A DNA stretch of 64,000 nt, taken from Chloracidobacterium sp. Its GTDB lineage: Bacteria > Acidobacteriota > Blastocatellia > Pyrinomonadales > Pyrinomonadaceae. The translations under genes and the position numbers were made by a program. Numbering within the stretch: position 1 is the stretch's first letter; each line of letters begins with the position of its first letter. Shown here one piece after another: positions 15,182 through 24,466 of the stretch. A model generated the notes under the pieces. The model worked only from the letters and a program-made list of their open reading frames with translations, was not told where the DNA came from and searched no databases. The stretch is taken from the NCBI GenBank assembly GCA_016716365.1, contig JADJWM010000003.1, positions 438,001-502,000 of the forward strand, read 5' to 3'.

Positions 15182-17539
15182 ATGAAGCGTTACTTTTCGA
15201 CCGCCCCGTTGTTCGCGTTCTTCCTGGCAATTACCGTATTTTCGCCGCCCTACATGACCGGTCAGACCGCCGGGACGGCACTGTCTTTCAAACAGCTTCG
15301 AAGCGGCGTGAATGTCACCCGCGACCATCGATCGATCCCTTATATCGACGCCGAAAACGATAATGACCTCTACTTTGTACAGGGTTATGTGACCGCTTCG
15401 GACCGACTCTGGCAAATGGACCTGCTTCGCCGCCGGGCGAGCGGCGAGACCGCCGAGATATTCGGCAATGCCGCCCTGGCCGACGATAAGGTTTGGCGGC
15501 GGTACGGTTTTGCAAAGATCGCCGCCGAAAACCTCCAGTACGTCGCACCCGAGCTTCGAACGGCGCTCGATAGCTATGCAGCCGGGGTCAATGCGTACAT
15601 CGCTTCGTTGACGCCCGAAACAATGCCGGTCGAATTTACGATCCTAAAATACTCGCCCAAGCCGTGGCGCGCGGAGGATTCCGTGCTCATCGGCAAGATC
15701 CTGGCTGAGGCGCTGAGTTCGACCTGGTTTCAGGACCTCCAACGGGCGACGAACGCCGCCGCCCTCAGCCCAGAGAAATTTGGCGACATAACGAACCTCG
15801 TTACGCCCTATGACGTGATCCTTTTTGGCAAGGACCGGCCGATGGCCAAAGGTGCCGCTCGCGTGACCGCTTTGCCGGTCGACGACGGGGTAATGGCTAA
15901 AGCCCGCGAAGCCTGGGCAATACGCGAACGCTCGCTGACGGATGTCGGCCTGTTTGCGGAAGACCTTGCCGCGAGCAATAACTGGGTCATCTCGGGCGAG
16001 CGAACGTCCGACGGAAAACCGATACTTGCAAACGATCCCCATCTTTCGTCGACGGCACCGGGCATTTGGTACGTTGCGCATCTTTCGACGCCGACCATGC
16101 GGGTCGCGGGTGTGACCTTTCCGGGCGTGCCGGGGATCATCCTTGGACATAATGAGCAGATCGCCTGGGGTGCCACAAATGTCGGACCGGATGTTCAGGA
16201 TCTCTATTTGGAAACGTTTAACACTAACGGACAATACAAGACGCCGTCGGGGTGGAAGGACGTAACCGTCCGAAAGGAAGAGATCAAGGTCCGAAAGAAT
16301 CCCTTGAACCCCGAGACCGAGACCGTCGTTTTTGAGGTCACGGAGACGCGAAACGGCGTGATAAACCTGGAGGAAGGCGGCAAGCGGTACGCACTGAAGT
16401 GGACCGCCCGAGACCCTAAGAACAGCGAATTCGAGGCTTTTTTCAAGCTGAACAGGGCTGCGAACTGGTATGACTTCAAGGCTGCACTCAGCCGCTACGG
16501 CGGGGCCTCCCAAAATTTTGTATACGCCGACACGAGCGGCAATATCGGCTGGCACATCGCCGGGGCTATCCCGATCCGCCGTTCCGGACACGGTGAGGTC
16601 CCCTATGACGGTTCGACCGATGAGGGAGACTGGACAGGTACGATCCCGTTTGCCGAACTGCCGAATCTCTACAATCCGTCATCCGGCCTGATAATCACGG
16701 CCAACCAGCGCATTGCCGGCACCGACTACAAATATCCGCAGCTGATCAGGGATGCGGCACCGCCTTGGCGTGCGCGCCGGCTTTTCGACCTGCTGTCTGT
16801 TAAAAAGAAGATCGGCGTCGAAGACGTCCGAGGAGCCCAGCACGATATCTACAACATCCCGTTGTCGATGTTGGCCAAAGAACTGGCCAGGTCGGGCGCA
16901 CTTTCGGCCGAAACGACATCGCTTCTGAACGCGTGGGACGGTTCGATGAAGGCGGAATCGAAGGCGGCCGTGATCACAAACGAGATCCGGGGCTGCATTG
17001 CTTCGAAAATGGCCGAGGCGAACAAACCGGCTCCGGCCCCGGCGATCCGCGAACGCGTTCTCTTTTGGGCGGTCGCGCAAAGGGCTCCTCGATGGCTCCC
17101 GTCGGGTTTCGCGAGCTATAACGATCTGTTCAAGTCCTGCGAGGAAACCTCCCGAAAGGCTCTTTCCGAGCCCAGACGGCTTGGTCCGGATGAATCGAAA
17201 TGGCGTTGGGATTCGGTCTTCCGCTCGCGCTTCAACCATCCGCTTGCGGCCGCTCCTCTGATCGGCGGCCAGTTCCTGGTCGAGCCCAAGGGAGTCGACG
17301 GCAGCGGCCAAACGCCGAACGTCGGGCCCTATGTTTCAATGAGGCAAATAGCCACGCCCGGGGATTGGGACTCGACGCAACTTGTAATACCGCTCGGTCA
17401 AAGTGGGAATCCGCGTTCGCCGTATTTCCGAGACCAGTTTGACACCTGGAACAACGGCAAGCCGGCCATATTCCCGTTCACTAAGGCTGCGGTGGCGGCT
17501 GCGGCGAAGTCATCGCAGACCTTTAGCCCGGCAAAATAG
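15182..17539 (+). CDS. Penicillin acylase family protein (peptidase S45)
   Basis: 785 aa. A signal peptide (about 1-27) is followed by the alpha region, and then by the self-processing site: Ser265 in LAASNNWVISGERT fits the N-terminal nucleophile exposed by autocleavage. GKPILANDPHLSSTAPGIWY and GVPGIILGHNEQIAWGATNV are typical of the beta chain. Members are periplasmic heterodimers that hydrolyse amide bonds of penicillins, acyl-homoserine lactones or other acylated amines. The substrate cannot be predicted, and quorum-quenching or cell-wall roles are both possible. It is a single gene, convergent with ruvX. Confidence 0.92.
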   Translation: MKRYFSTAPLFAFFLAITVFSPPYMTGQTAGTALSFKQLRSGVNVTRDHRSIPYIDAENDNDLYFVQGYVTASDRLWQMDLLRRRASGETAEIFGNAALADDKVWRRYGFAKIAAENLQYVAPELRTALDSYAAGVNAYIASLTPETMPVEFTILKYSPKPWRAEDSVLIGKILAEALSSTWFQDLQRATNAAALSPEKFGDITNLVTPYDVILFGKDRPMAKGAARVTALPVDDGVMAKAREAWAIRERSLTDVGLFAEDLAASNNWVISGERTSDGKPILANDPHLSSTAPGIWYVAHLSTPTMRVAGVTFPGVPGIILGHNEQIAWGATNVGPDVQDLYLETFNTNGQYKTPSGWKDVTVRKEEIKVRKNPLNPETETVVFEVTETRNGVINLEEGGKRYALKWTARDPKNSEFEAFFKLNRAANWYDFKAALSRYGGASQNFVYADTSGNIGWHIAGAIPIRRSGHGEVPYDGSTDEGDWTGTIPFAELPNLYNPSSGLIITANQRIAGTDYKYPQLIRDAAPPWRARRLFDLLSVKKKIGVEDVRGAQHDIYNIPLSMLAKELARSGALSAETTSLLNAWDGSMKAESKAAVITNEIRGCIASKMAEANKPAPAPAIRERVLFWAVAQRAPRWLPSGFASYNDLFKSCEETSRKALSEPRRLGPDESKWRWDSVFRSRFNHPLAAAPLIGGQFLVEPKGVDGSGQTPNVGPYVSMRQIATPGDWDSTQLVIPLGQSGNPRSPYFRDQFDTWNNGKPAIFPFTKAAVAAAAKSSQTFSPAK

Positions 17540-17592
17540 TTGGTTTCAGTTGGCCGGTAGAGTGCTGTATTCGTTGGTGGTCCGAACTTTGT

Positions 17593-18063
17593 TCAACGGC
17601 GAGTTAGAAGGTCCGAGAGTATTATCGCGGCGGCCTCACTATCGACCATGGACCTTGTATCCGACAGCGTGACCCCGCGGTCCCAAAGCCGTCCGCGGGC
17701 CTCGTAGCTCGTCGCCCGTTCGTCCTGCAGCACGACCGGCAGTTTCGCCGAAAGCGAGAAATTCCGGGCCAGACGCCGTGCCTCCGCCGACATCTCACTT
17801 TCGCTGCCGTCGGAGTTAAGCGGCAAACCAATCACAAGACCGGCGGCATCGAACTCGGTTAGAATGTCGAGCACCTCAGCAAGCGTCTTTTTCCAGCTTC
17901 GGCGAGCGATCGTACGAAGCGGTGTTGCGATGGTCTGCAGTTCATCGGAGACGGCAACGCCGATCCATTTTGTGCCGATGTCCAGCGCGACTATCCTTCC
18001 GCCCTCGGGTATCGACGATGGGTCTGTAAATTGTTCGGGATTAAGTGTTTCTTTATCCTGCAC
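17593..18063 (-). CDS. ruvX: RuvX/YqgF family Holliday-junction resolvase-like protein
   Basis: About 156 aa from a GTG at 18063. The RNase H-like fold is shown by GGRIVALDIGTKWIGVAVSD (first catalytic Asp), GLVIGLPLNSDGSES, LQDERATSYEA and DSEAAAIILSDLL (acidic residues near the C-terminus). The family is linked to 16S/pre-rRNA processing and possibly Holliday-junction cleavage. A perfect TATAAT (minus strand, 18068-18073) lies 4 bp before the GTG, suggesting a leaderless message. A TTG at 18102 would add 13 residues but lies upstream of that box. The S41-like gene is divergent. Confidence 0.88.
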   Translation of the reverse strand: MQDKETLNPEQFTDPSSIPEGGRIVALDIGTKWIGVAVSDELQTIATPLRTIARRSWKKTLAEVLDILTEFDAAGLVIGLPLNSDGSESEMSAEARRLARNFSLSAKLPVVLQDERATSYEARGRLWDRGVTLSDTRSMVDSEAAAIILSDLLTRR

Positions 18064-18161
18064 GTAAATTATATAATCAAGGTTACGACGGGTGCCGTTC
18101 AAAACTTTCTTGCAAGTACCGGCGTAAGATAGAAGCTAGTAGTTATCATAAGAGGTAGTTT

Positions 18162-19460
18162 ATGTCATTTCGCGGAAAGCTTTCGATCCTGATGGTCTCA
18201 GCTGCGATCGGCCTGTATGCCGTCATCGGGGGGATCCTCAGTCCGTGGACACGCGCTCAGCAGCCGATCAACGACTCGAGCGCACAGCTTCGGATCTTCG
18301 AATCGGTGCTCCAGCATATCCAGAACGACTACGTAGACGAACCCAATCTTGAAAAAGTCCGGTTCGGTGCTCTCCGCGGACTTGTCGGCGGGCTTGACCC
18401 TTACTCGTCCTACCTGACACCGCAGCAGGTTGCTGAATTCGGCGGCCCGGACAACGGGAAAAAGGTCGGTATCGGTGCCGAGTTCTCTCAGGTCTCTCTC
18501 TATCTCTATGTGGTCTCGGTGTTGAAGGATTCCGAGGCAGAGAAGGCGGGACTTCGTTCCGGAGACGTTATCGAATACATCGAGAACAAGGCAACGCGCG
18601 ACATCTCGCTTTATGACGCGAAACAGTTGATCTACGGCCAGCCGGGAACCGTCGTCAACCTGCGTATCCTCAGGTCGGGCGCGAGGCCGTTCTCGATCAA
18701 GGTCACCCGCGGCAACGGTTCGATGCCTCAGTCGCAGGCCCGTGTCGAAGCCGGCAAGACCGGTGTGATCAAGGTCTTCCAGCTTGGAACCGGGGAAGCC
18801 GCCAACATCAGAACGCAGGTCCAGGGCCTGCAGAAACAAGGTGTCCAAAAGCTCGTTCTTGATCTCAGGGGCGTTGCGATCGGTACGCTTGACGAAGCCG
18901 TTGCGGTCGCGAATATGTTCATCGGCGAAGGCGAACTTGCAAAGGTGGTCGGGAAGGACAATAAGGTCCTGAAAACCTATACCGCCGATCCTTCGAAGGC
19001 ATTGTTCAACGGAAAGGTCGCGGTGCTAATCGACCTGGGCACTGCGGGCCCGGGCGAGGTGGTCGCCGCCGCTGTCCTTGATCGTAAGCGTGGCGGAGTG
19101 GTAGGCGAACGAAGCTTCGGCGCCGGGACCGAACAACAGTTGTTCAAACTTCGCGGTGGCGACGGACTGCTCTTGACGACGGCCAAGTGGGCGTCGCCGA
19201 GCGGTGCCGCTTTCCTCGGCGATGACCGTGACTCGATGGGCGTAAAGCCATCGGTCGAGGTTAAACGTCCGGACACTCCCGAACCGGTCGAGGTCGAAGA
19301 GCTGATCGACCAGCAGGACGATCAGGAGCAGAATCCGCAGGCGGCACCGACGCCGGCACCGGCACCTGAAGTAAAGAAGCCGGCCGAAGACCTGCAGCTG
19401 AAGAAGGCTCTTGAGCTGCTTCAGGACAAGGCCCAGACCGCAAAAGCCGCTGGAGCTTGA
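18162..19460 (+). CDS. S41-family (CtpA-like) PDZ protein lacking catalytic Ser and Lys
   Basis: 432 aa with a signal anchor (about 8-30), an S41 N-terminal helical region with LDPYSSYLTPQQV, a PDZ domain (about 100-185) and the S41 core. In active enzymes the catalytic Ser lies in an SASASE-type motif and the Lys in FGKG. Here the matching positions read TAGPGE (Gly296) and FGAG (Ala321), with the normal 25-residue spacing, so both catalytic residues are lost. The NNPGG-type loop is also changed (DLRGVAIGTLDEA). The C-terminus is Pro/Glu/Gln-rich. It probably binds C-termini without cutting. AGAGG precedes the ATG by 7 nt. Confidence 0.88.
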   Translation: MSFRGKLSILMVSAAIGLYAVIGGILSPWTRAQQPINDSSAQLRIFESVLQHIQNDYVDEPNLEKVRFGALRGLVGGLDPYSSYLTPQQVAEFGGPDNGKKVGIGAEFSQVSLYLYVVSVLKDSEAEKAGLRSGDVIEYIENKATRDISLYDAKQLIYGQPGTVVNLRILRSGARPFSIKVTRGNGSMPQSQARVEAGKTGVIKVFQLGTGEAANIRTQVQGLQKQGVQKLVLDLRGVAIGTLDEAVAVANMFIGEGELAKVVGKDNKVLKTYTADPSKALFNGKVAVLIDLGTAGPGEVVAAAVLDRKRGGVVGERSFGAGTEQQLFKLRGGDGLLLTTAKWASPSGAAFLGDDRDSMGVKPSVEVKRPDTPEPVEVEELIDQQDDQEQNPQAAPTPAPAPEVKKPAEDLQLKKALELLQDKAQTAKAAGA

Positions 19461-19481
19461 GACGGGAATACAGAGATCGTA

Positions 19482-19510
19482 AAAAAGCCGGCCGCCGTGG
19501 CCGGCTTTTT
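19482..19510. terminator. Strong terminator after the S41-like gene
   Basis: GCCGGCC (19487-19493) and GGCCGGC (19499-19505) pair around a 5-nt loop, flanked by AAAAA before and TTTTT after. It can work in both directions; the plus-strand S41-like transcript is the obvious client. Confidence 0.9.
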
Positions 19511-19548
19511 GTTGTTGACGGCCGTCAAGACTGTTAATATTCCGTTTG

Positions 19549-20004
19549 ATGCAGGCGCTTCAGGGCCAAATTCGCGAATTCGAGATCGAGGACCTTGACG
19601 AGCTGTTCCGGCTTAGAAAGAGTCTCTGGGACGAGGTAACGGCGGCCGAGCATCAGAACGAGATCCTCGATATACTCGGAAAGCCGGAAACCCAGCAGAT
19701 CTTTGTGGTGGATAGAGGCAACGGGCGTCTCGCGGGATTCCTGGAAGCGAGCATAAGGCCGCTAGCCGAAGATTGCGAGTCCGAGAACGTCGGTTACCTG
19801 GAAGGCTGGTACGTCGATGAAGCGTTCCGCCGCCGGGGCCTCGGCCGCGAGCTTGTCCGCATGGCCGAAGATTGGGCACGCCGGATGGGCTGCATCGAAA
19901 TGGCTTCGGACGTCGAGGTCGGCAACGACACGAGCCTTCTTGCTCACCGCAGCCTCGGATACGGTGAAACCTCTCGGCTTATCCATTTGAAAAAAGTACT
20001 TTAG
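19549..20004 (+). CDS. GNAT acetyltransferase, aminoglycoside 6'-N-acetyltransferase-like
   Basis: 151 aa from the ATG at 19549. Beyond the general GNAT acetyl-CoA loop (RRRGLGRELV), the order LRKSLWDE, LEASIRPLAED, VGYLEGWYVDEAFRRRG, AEDWARRMGC, EMASDVEVGNDTSLLAHRSL and GYGETSRLIHLKK closely follows the AAC(6')-Ig/-Ii type subfamily. Those enzymes acetylate the 6' amine of aminoglycosides. A chromosomal copy in an environmental bacterium may instead act on another amine. It has its own region between a terminator and the next gene. The assignment as AAC(6')-like is by motif memory. Confidence 0.8.
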   Translation: MQALQGQIREFEIEDLDELFRLRKSLWDEVTAAEHQNEILDILGKPETQQIFVVDRGNGRLAGFLEASIRPLAEDCESENVGYLEGWYVDEAFRRRGLGRELVRMAEDWARRMGCIEMASDVEVGNDTSLLAHRSLGYGETSRLIHLKKVL

Positions 20005-20028
20005 CCGATACCGCCGGTGAATTATCTT

Positions 20029-21087
20029 ATGTCGGTCCCAGGTCTTAAACTCCCCGCTTTACACTTGCTGATGATCCTCGCATGTTCGGCGGCGGCGCAC
20101 GCCCAATCGACGACCCAGGACTTTCCCACACCTGTTCTCACCAACGAGATCAGCGGTACCATTAAGCCGCGGACCATCGGTGATTCGAGACTGACGACCC
20201 ACTACTACACCTTCAACGGCGATCAGGGTGACGTATTTATCAATCTGGTAACTAGAAACCTGACCGGCGATTTCGATGTTTTCACGCTTAACGGCCTGCG
20301 GCCCGTTACGAAGATCGCCGTCTACGCTGATTACGGCGAGAACGAGACAGGCCGGGTCGTTTATCTCCGAAAACAGGAAAAGCTCATTCTCCGTGTCCAG
20401 GGCCGGACCCCGAACGACGAAGAAGCCGTATATCGCATCAAGTTCGCAGGAAGCTTTGTTGCGATCCGGCCTGAAGATGTTCAGGCCGCACCTGAGATGC
20501 CGCGCGTGGCAGCCGAAACAAAACGCGACGAAAAGGTCGCCGAAACGGAGAGATCACCGGTGCCGACGGCGGATCCGGCCAAGGAGAAAGAAGCGGAAGA
20601 AAAGACCGAGGAAGCCAAAACACCGCCCGAACGGGCCGACGAAAAAAAGATCGAGGGAGAGGTAAAGAAAGCCGGGGAAGCCGAGACCAAGGAAGCAGTA
20701 CCCGAGAAGAAAGCCGAGGTCGTCATTACCGATCCTCTTGCGGCGAAACCTGATGACCCCGCCGCCCGGCCCGAAGAGAAAAAGCCTGAAAAGCCGGAGA
20801 CCGAAAAGGAATTAAAGGAACCTGAGGCGGCCCCGCCGGCCACGGCGCGGAGGCGGACCCGACGCACCACGCGGACTCCTCCGGTTCGGACGCCCCCCGA
20901 ACCAAAGCCCGACCCGCTCGCGTCGATTAACCTGATGATCCAGTTGAAGGATGGTAATGCGCTCGAATTCAAAATGAGCGAGGTCCGCCGATTCTCGGTT
21001 GATCGCGGCATCCTCGTCGTACTGCTGCGATCGGGCAAGATCTCAAGATTCCCGATCACTGAGGTCTCAAAAGTTACGATCGAATAG
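20029..21087 (+). CDS. Secreted protein with PPC-like domain and K/E/P-rich linker
   Basis: About 352 aa from the ATG at 20029 (a GTG at 20017 is possible). A signal peptide ends near AHAQS. Residues about 25-150 look like a bacterial pre-peptidase C-terminal (PPC) beta domain (HYYTFNGDQGDVFINLVTRN, FDVFTL, LILRVQGR). A long low-complexity stretch of Glu, Lys, Pro and Ala follows, then an Arg/Thr/Pro-rich patch (ARRRTRRTTRTPP) and a small C-terminal beta unit (LMIQLKDGNALEFKMSEVRR). No enzyme motif is seen. It could be a cell-envelope or secreted binding protein. The function is unknown. Confidence 0.7.
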   Translation: MSVPGLKLPALHLLMILACSAAAHAQSTTQDFPTPVLTNEISGTIKPRTIGDSRLTTHYYTFNGDQGDVFINLVTRNLTGDFDVFTLNGLRPVTKIAVYADYGENETGRVVYLRKQEKLILRVQGRTPNDEEAVYRIKFAGSFVAIRPEDVQAAPEMPRVAAETKRDEKVAETERSPVPTADPAKEKEAEEKTEEAKTPPERADEKKIEGEVKKAGEAETKEAVPEKKAEVVITDPLAAKPDDPAARPEEKKPEKPETEKELKEPEAAPPATARRRTRRTTRTPPVRTPPEPKPDPLASINLMIQLKDGNALEFKMSEVRRFSVDRGILVVLLRSGKISRFPITEVSKVTIE

Positions 21088-21092
21088 GCCGA

Positions 21093-22706
21093 TCAGGCAT
21101 AACTGTGCAGCCCGGGCAGCAGGTAGCTCACACCGAGATAAGTAAAGATCACCAGCAGAAAACCGAGTATCGCGAAGTAGGCCGAACTGCGCCCGGACCA
21201 GCCTTTTGAGATCCTCGTATGGAGGAAAGCTGCGTACGTCAGCCATGCAACGAGGGCCCCGGTTTCCTTCGAGTCGAATCCCCACGGCCGGCCCCATGAT
21301 TCGTTTGCCCAAATAGCTCCCGTGATAAGGAGCATCGCAAGGCCCGCGAAGGCCATGCAGGCGGTCGTATACATCAACCCGTCAAGTGATTCCAGGCTCG
21401 GAAGGCGTTCACGAAGTTTCTCGGTCCTGAACGAGAAGATCAGAATGAACAATGTCCCTGCGAGTCCTGTCAGCAGGCCCGCCAACTCGACGGGATTCGT
21501 GTTCAGGCTGAGGTAAAGCTTGTCGCTGACCGACTCGTAGTACGATCGCCCGGCCTGTACAAACTGGGCCTGGGTAATCGCTGCGAATTCTGCCGCCGAC
21601 AGGTCCTCCCGTTCGGCGATCGCGCGGCCGGCGTTAGCATATTGGGCCGGGCTAGCCGCAAGCTGCTCGGTGAGTTTTCCCTGAACATCCGCAGTGGTCC
21701 TGATGCCAACCACAAGCAATCCGATCGCGATGATCTGGGCCACGAACGACAATTTCAGGAGCACGTGGCCCGCCGTCTTCGCCCGTTCATCTCCCCGATA
21801 AAGGTACAGCAGGAATGCGGCGATCACGCCGACCGAAAGTAGACCGGCGATAACCAGGGCCGGCCCGACGAACGGTATTTCAAGCCGAAACGGGGCCGAG
21901 AACGGCTTGCCACCGGCCGTGTTGGGAAGGAAAAGCCCGGCACGGTAAACGAATTCGGTAAAGACCGAGAATTTACTTATCGACGCGATCACCCCTAGCA
22001 CAAAAACGCTCGACCAGATCGCCATCGATTCGACCTTCGTCTTGTCCTTGAGCAAGTAGATGACCGCGATCGCAAAACAGACGAGTGCAACGCCATAGCT
22101 CAGCGAAGCGACGCCAACATGGATCGGGCGCCAGTATGAATCGAGCACCGGCGGGAGGTCGATGAACTCGCCGCCAATGAACCGGGCAAGGGTCAGGATC
22201 AGTGCCGCCAGCGGCAGCGTGAAAGCAGCGAGTACCTGAAAATTACGGCGGTTGGCGACAAGAAGTGTCGCGATCCCGGCACCGAACGCGAACGCAAGGC
22301 TTAGGTCGTAAAGATTTGCGAAGGGCACGTATCGAAACACCCAGGGTGTTTCCATATTCCCCGCAAGCCGAAGCTTGTCGATCTCGTGGTCGTAAGCCGC
22401 GACCCAACGAACCAACCAGCTTGCCAGATTAAAAAGGACGCCGAGAACTGCGGACCAAAGTCCGAGCTTCCTCGCCATTTCCGAAGGCGCATAAAGGTTG
22501 GTCAGGTGGAAAAGGGCAGCGAAGATGTACGCGGCGAGTGCGATCATCATCAAAGCGCCATCGCTAATGAACCCTTCGCCGATCTGAAGACGCAGTCCGA
22601 GAAACACAAAAGCTCCCGCGATCGCAAGGATCGCCGGAAGATTGACGAGCCAGCCGGGCTTGCCGGCCGAGATTCCGATCTCCTGAACTGTAAATTCTTG
22701 TGCCAT
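21093..22706 (-). CDS. ccsA: Cytochrome c biogenesis protein CcsA (System II haem lyase component)
   Basis: 537 aa polytopic membrane protein. The C-terminal half contains the WWD-type haem-handling motif (WANESWGRPWGFDSKETGAL) and the typical ending of CcsA/CcsB proteins. With ResB it exports haem and attaches it to CxxCH motifs of periplasmic apocytochromes. It is longer than the ~320-aa CcsA of chloroplasts and Bacillus, because of an extended N-terminal membrane region and a soluble stretch (about 350-400) before the last helices. It follows resB by 8 bp on the same strand, so the two are one operon. Confidence 0.9.
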   Translation of the reverse strand: MAQEFTVQEIGISAGKPGWLVNLPAILAIAGAFVFLGLRLQIGEGFISDGALMMIALAAYIFAALFHLTNLYAPSEMARKLGLWSAVLGVLFNLASWLVRWVAAYDHEIDKLRLAGNMETPWVFRYVPFANLYDLSLAFAFGAGIATLLVANRRNFQVLAAFTLPLAALILTLARFIGGEFIDLPPVLDSYWRPIHVGVASLSYGVALVCFAIAVIYLLKDKTKVESMAIWSSVFVLGVIASISKFSVFTEFVYRAGLFLPNTAGGKPFSAPFRLEIPFVGPALVIAGLLSVGVIAAFLLYLYRGDERAKTAGHVLLKLSFVAQIIAIGLLVVGIRTTADVQGKLTEQLAASPAQYANAGRAIAEREDLSAAEFAAITQAQFVQAGRSYYESVSDKLYLSLNTNPVELAGLLTGLAGTLFILIFSFRTEKLRERLPSLESLDGLMYTTACMAFAGLAMLLITGAIWANESWGRPWGFDSKETGALVAWLTYAAFLHTRISKGWSGRSSAYFAILGFLLVIFTYLGVSYLLPGLHSYA

Positions 22707-22714
22707 TTGCTACC

Positions 22715-24310
22715 TCACATTTCTATATCCGGACGGTCCACCCGCCGACGTCCCGCATTTCCCTCGAGTTCTGCCGCGATCCTATTGAACTTCTGGTCAA
22801 AGGCGGCATGATTTCGATTCGTGTGGCCGCCGAGCACTATCTCGGCCTCGCCGGTCTCGCCCCTTCGGATCACGGCCCATATCCGCCGATGCGAGAAAAA
22901 GAAGACGAATACAAGCGCACCCATCAGGCCGAAGCCCCCGAAATACCAAGCGATGAAGGCCCCGTTATAGGGATCGTACTTCACCGAAAGGACGTGGGCG
23001 AAGGGCGACTTTTCATACTCGCTCAACCGCCATTTGTACCCGAGCTTCGGAGCCCCGACCGGAATGTTGTCCGCGATCCCGGTCCCGAACGCAAATACCT
23101 GGGTCCGTGCTTCTCCGGGCGGCGTCACATTTAGAACGGCGACCGGGTTATTGTATTCGCCCGTGCGTGTGTCCGGCTTACCTTCGGCATTGAAAGTGAA
23201 GTCGGGCAGGAACTGGTCGTATTCGACCAGCGTCCCGTCCGGAAGCGTCGCCGAGCCCATTCGCGGTATGTCCAGTGCGATCGGCGATCCGCCGCTCTGC
23301 GGGGTCACTTCAAGCTTTATATTGCGAGCGTTTCCGATCGGGATGGTCTGGGCCTGAAAGAACCGATACCCGCGATAAGTGAACGGCTTGTTCATGCTGA
23401 CGTCGGCCAGGATCGTGCCGTATTCCGGGTCGTCGACCTTCAACTGCGTTCGCCAATCGAGCGTGTTAGTGACGTCAATCGAGCCGGCGGGATCGATAAG
23501 CTTTTGCTGGATATCCGTGCACGTCATCGTGAAGGGAAGCTGAACATCGAACTTCTCCTTCTTGTCCATGTCGAACTGGATCATCTGGATCTTGTCGGTC
23601 GCGTCGCCCGGGATCATCCGTACATCGGCGTCGAATCCGGTACGCAATGCGACAAAATGCCCTAGAAACAGCGTGAGAAGGGCGACGTGTACGATATAGG
23701 CGCCCAACCGGTTGATCCTCCCGGACTCGCCGAACACCCACATTTCGTTCGAGCGAACCACGCTGCTGAAATCCTTCTGCCCGTGTTCATCCGTCGCATA
23801 CGCGACAGCTTCACGCTCACTTGTGCGGGCCGTTAGACCGTTCGCAGCGAATACCTGGCGGATCTTATTCGTGATCTCGGAGTCGCTCTCACCCCGGCTC
23901 GTAAAGACCGCGTTCTGGCTGAGGTCGAGCAAGCGTTCCCGCGTCGATATGAGTTTCGGCTTTGAGAAATACTCTTCCCACATCCTCGGGAAACGGTCGA
24001 TCGACGCAAGAATGATATTCAGGGAAAGGATGAGCAGCAGAAGGTTGTAATACCAGCTGTGGTAGATATCGAAAAGGCCAAGACTGCCGAACACCAGCCG
24101 TTCTGCAGGCGTAAGAGAAGCAAAATAAGTGTCAAATCCCTGAACGTTCTGCTGAATGATGAGCATCCCGATCATCGACAAGGTAACGAGGATGCACAGC
24201 AGTACAACGCCGAGCCGAACTGAACTCAGAAAGTTCAGGATCCGGTCAAAGATCGGTGTCTTCGCACGCGGCAGATCTTTTGCTTTGATGGTCTCTTCAG
24301 CAGCGGACAT
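22715..24310 (-). CDS. resB: Cytochrome c biogenesis protein ResB (Ccs1)
   Basis: 531 aa. Family features run through it: an N-terminal pair of membrane helices beginning LNFLSSVRLGVVLLCILVTL, the segment GLFDIYHSWYYNLLLLILSL, a large periplasmic domain with FTYRGYRFFQAQ, and a last helix near 455-475 (GFGLMGALVFVFFF). ResB works with CcsA as the System II cytochrome c synthetase. It is first in a two-gene operon and is transcribed away from ctaB. This pairing matches the c-type cytochrome at 14626. Confidence 0.92.
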   Translation of the reverse strand: MSAAEETIKAKDLPRAKTPIFDRILNFLSSVRLGVVLLCILVTLSMIGMLIIQQNVQGFDTYFASLTPAERLVFGSLGLFDIYHSWYYNLLLLILSLNIILASIDRFPRMWEEYFSKPKLISTRERLLDLSQNAVFTSRGESDSEITNKIRQVFAANGLTARTSEREAVAYATDEHGQKDFSSVVRSNEMWVFGESGRINRLGAYIVHVALLTLFLGHFVALRTGFDADVRMIPGDATDKIQMIQFDMDKKEKFDVQLPFTMTCTDIQQKLIDPAGSIDVTNTLDWRTQLKVDDPEYGTILADVSMNKPFTYRGYRFFQAQTIPIGNARNIKLEVTPQSGGSPIALDIPRMGSATLPDGTLVEYDQFLPDFTFNAEGKPDTRTGEYNNPVAVLNVTPPGEARTQVFAFGTGIADNIPVGAPKLGYKWRLSEYEKSPFAHVLSVKYDPYNGAFIAWYFGGFGLMGALVFVFFFSHRRIWAVIRRGETGEAEIVLGGHTNRNHAAFDQKFNRIAAELEGNAGRRRVDRPDIEM

Positions 24311-24466
24311 TCAAGAAAATCTTAGCCTAATGGTTCCGTGTTTGTCACCCGCAAGTAGATTAGTCGGGCTTTACGAAGAAAGTAGCAGTCCCCGTTTCCT
24401 TAAGGTTGGAATTCAAAATCAAAAAGCTATCCTTACCAGAGTACGAACTTTCCAACCCTTGTAGTT

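Noticed and set aside
20500..20880. Low-complexity stretch that might be a DNA repeat or CRISPR-like array
   Set aside because: The bases vary; only the amino-acid composition (Lys, Glu, Pro, Ala) is repetitive, and there are no regular spacers.
22386..22811. 141-codon plus-strand open frame
   Set aside because: Antisense to ccsA and the resB end; highly charged shadow translation with no domain.
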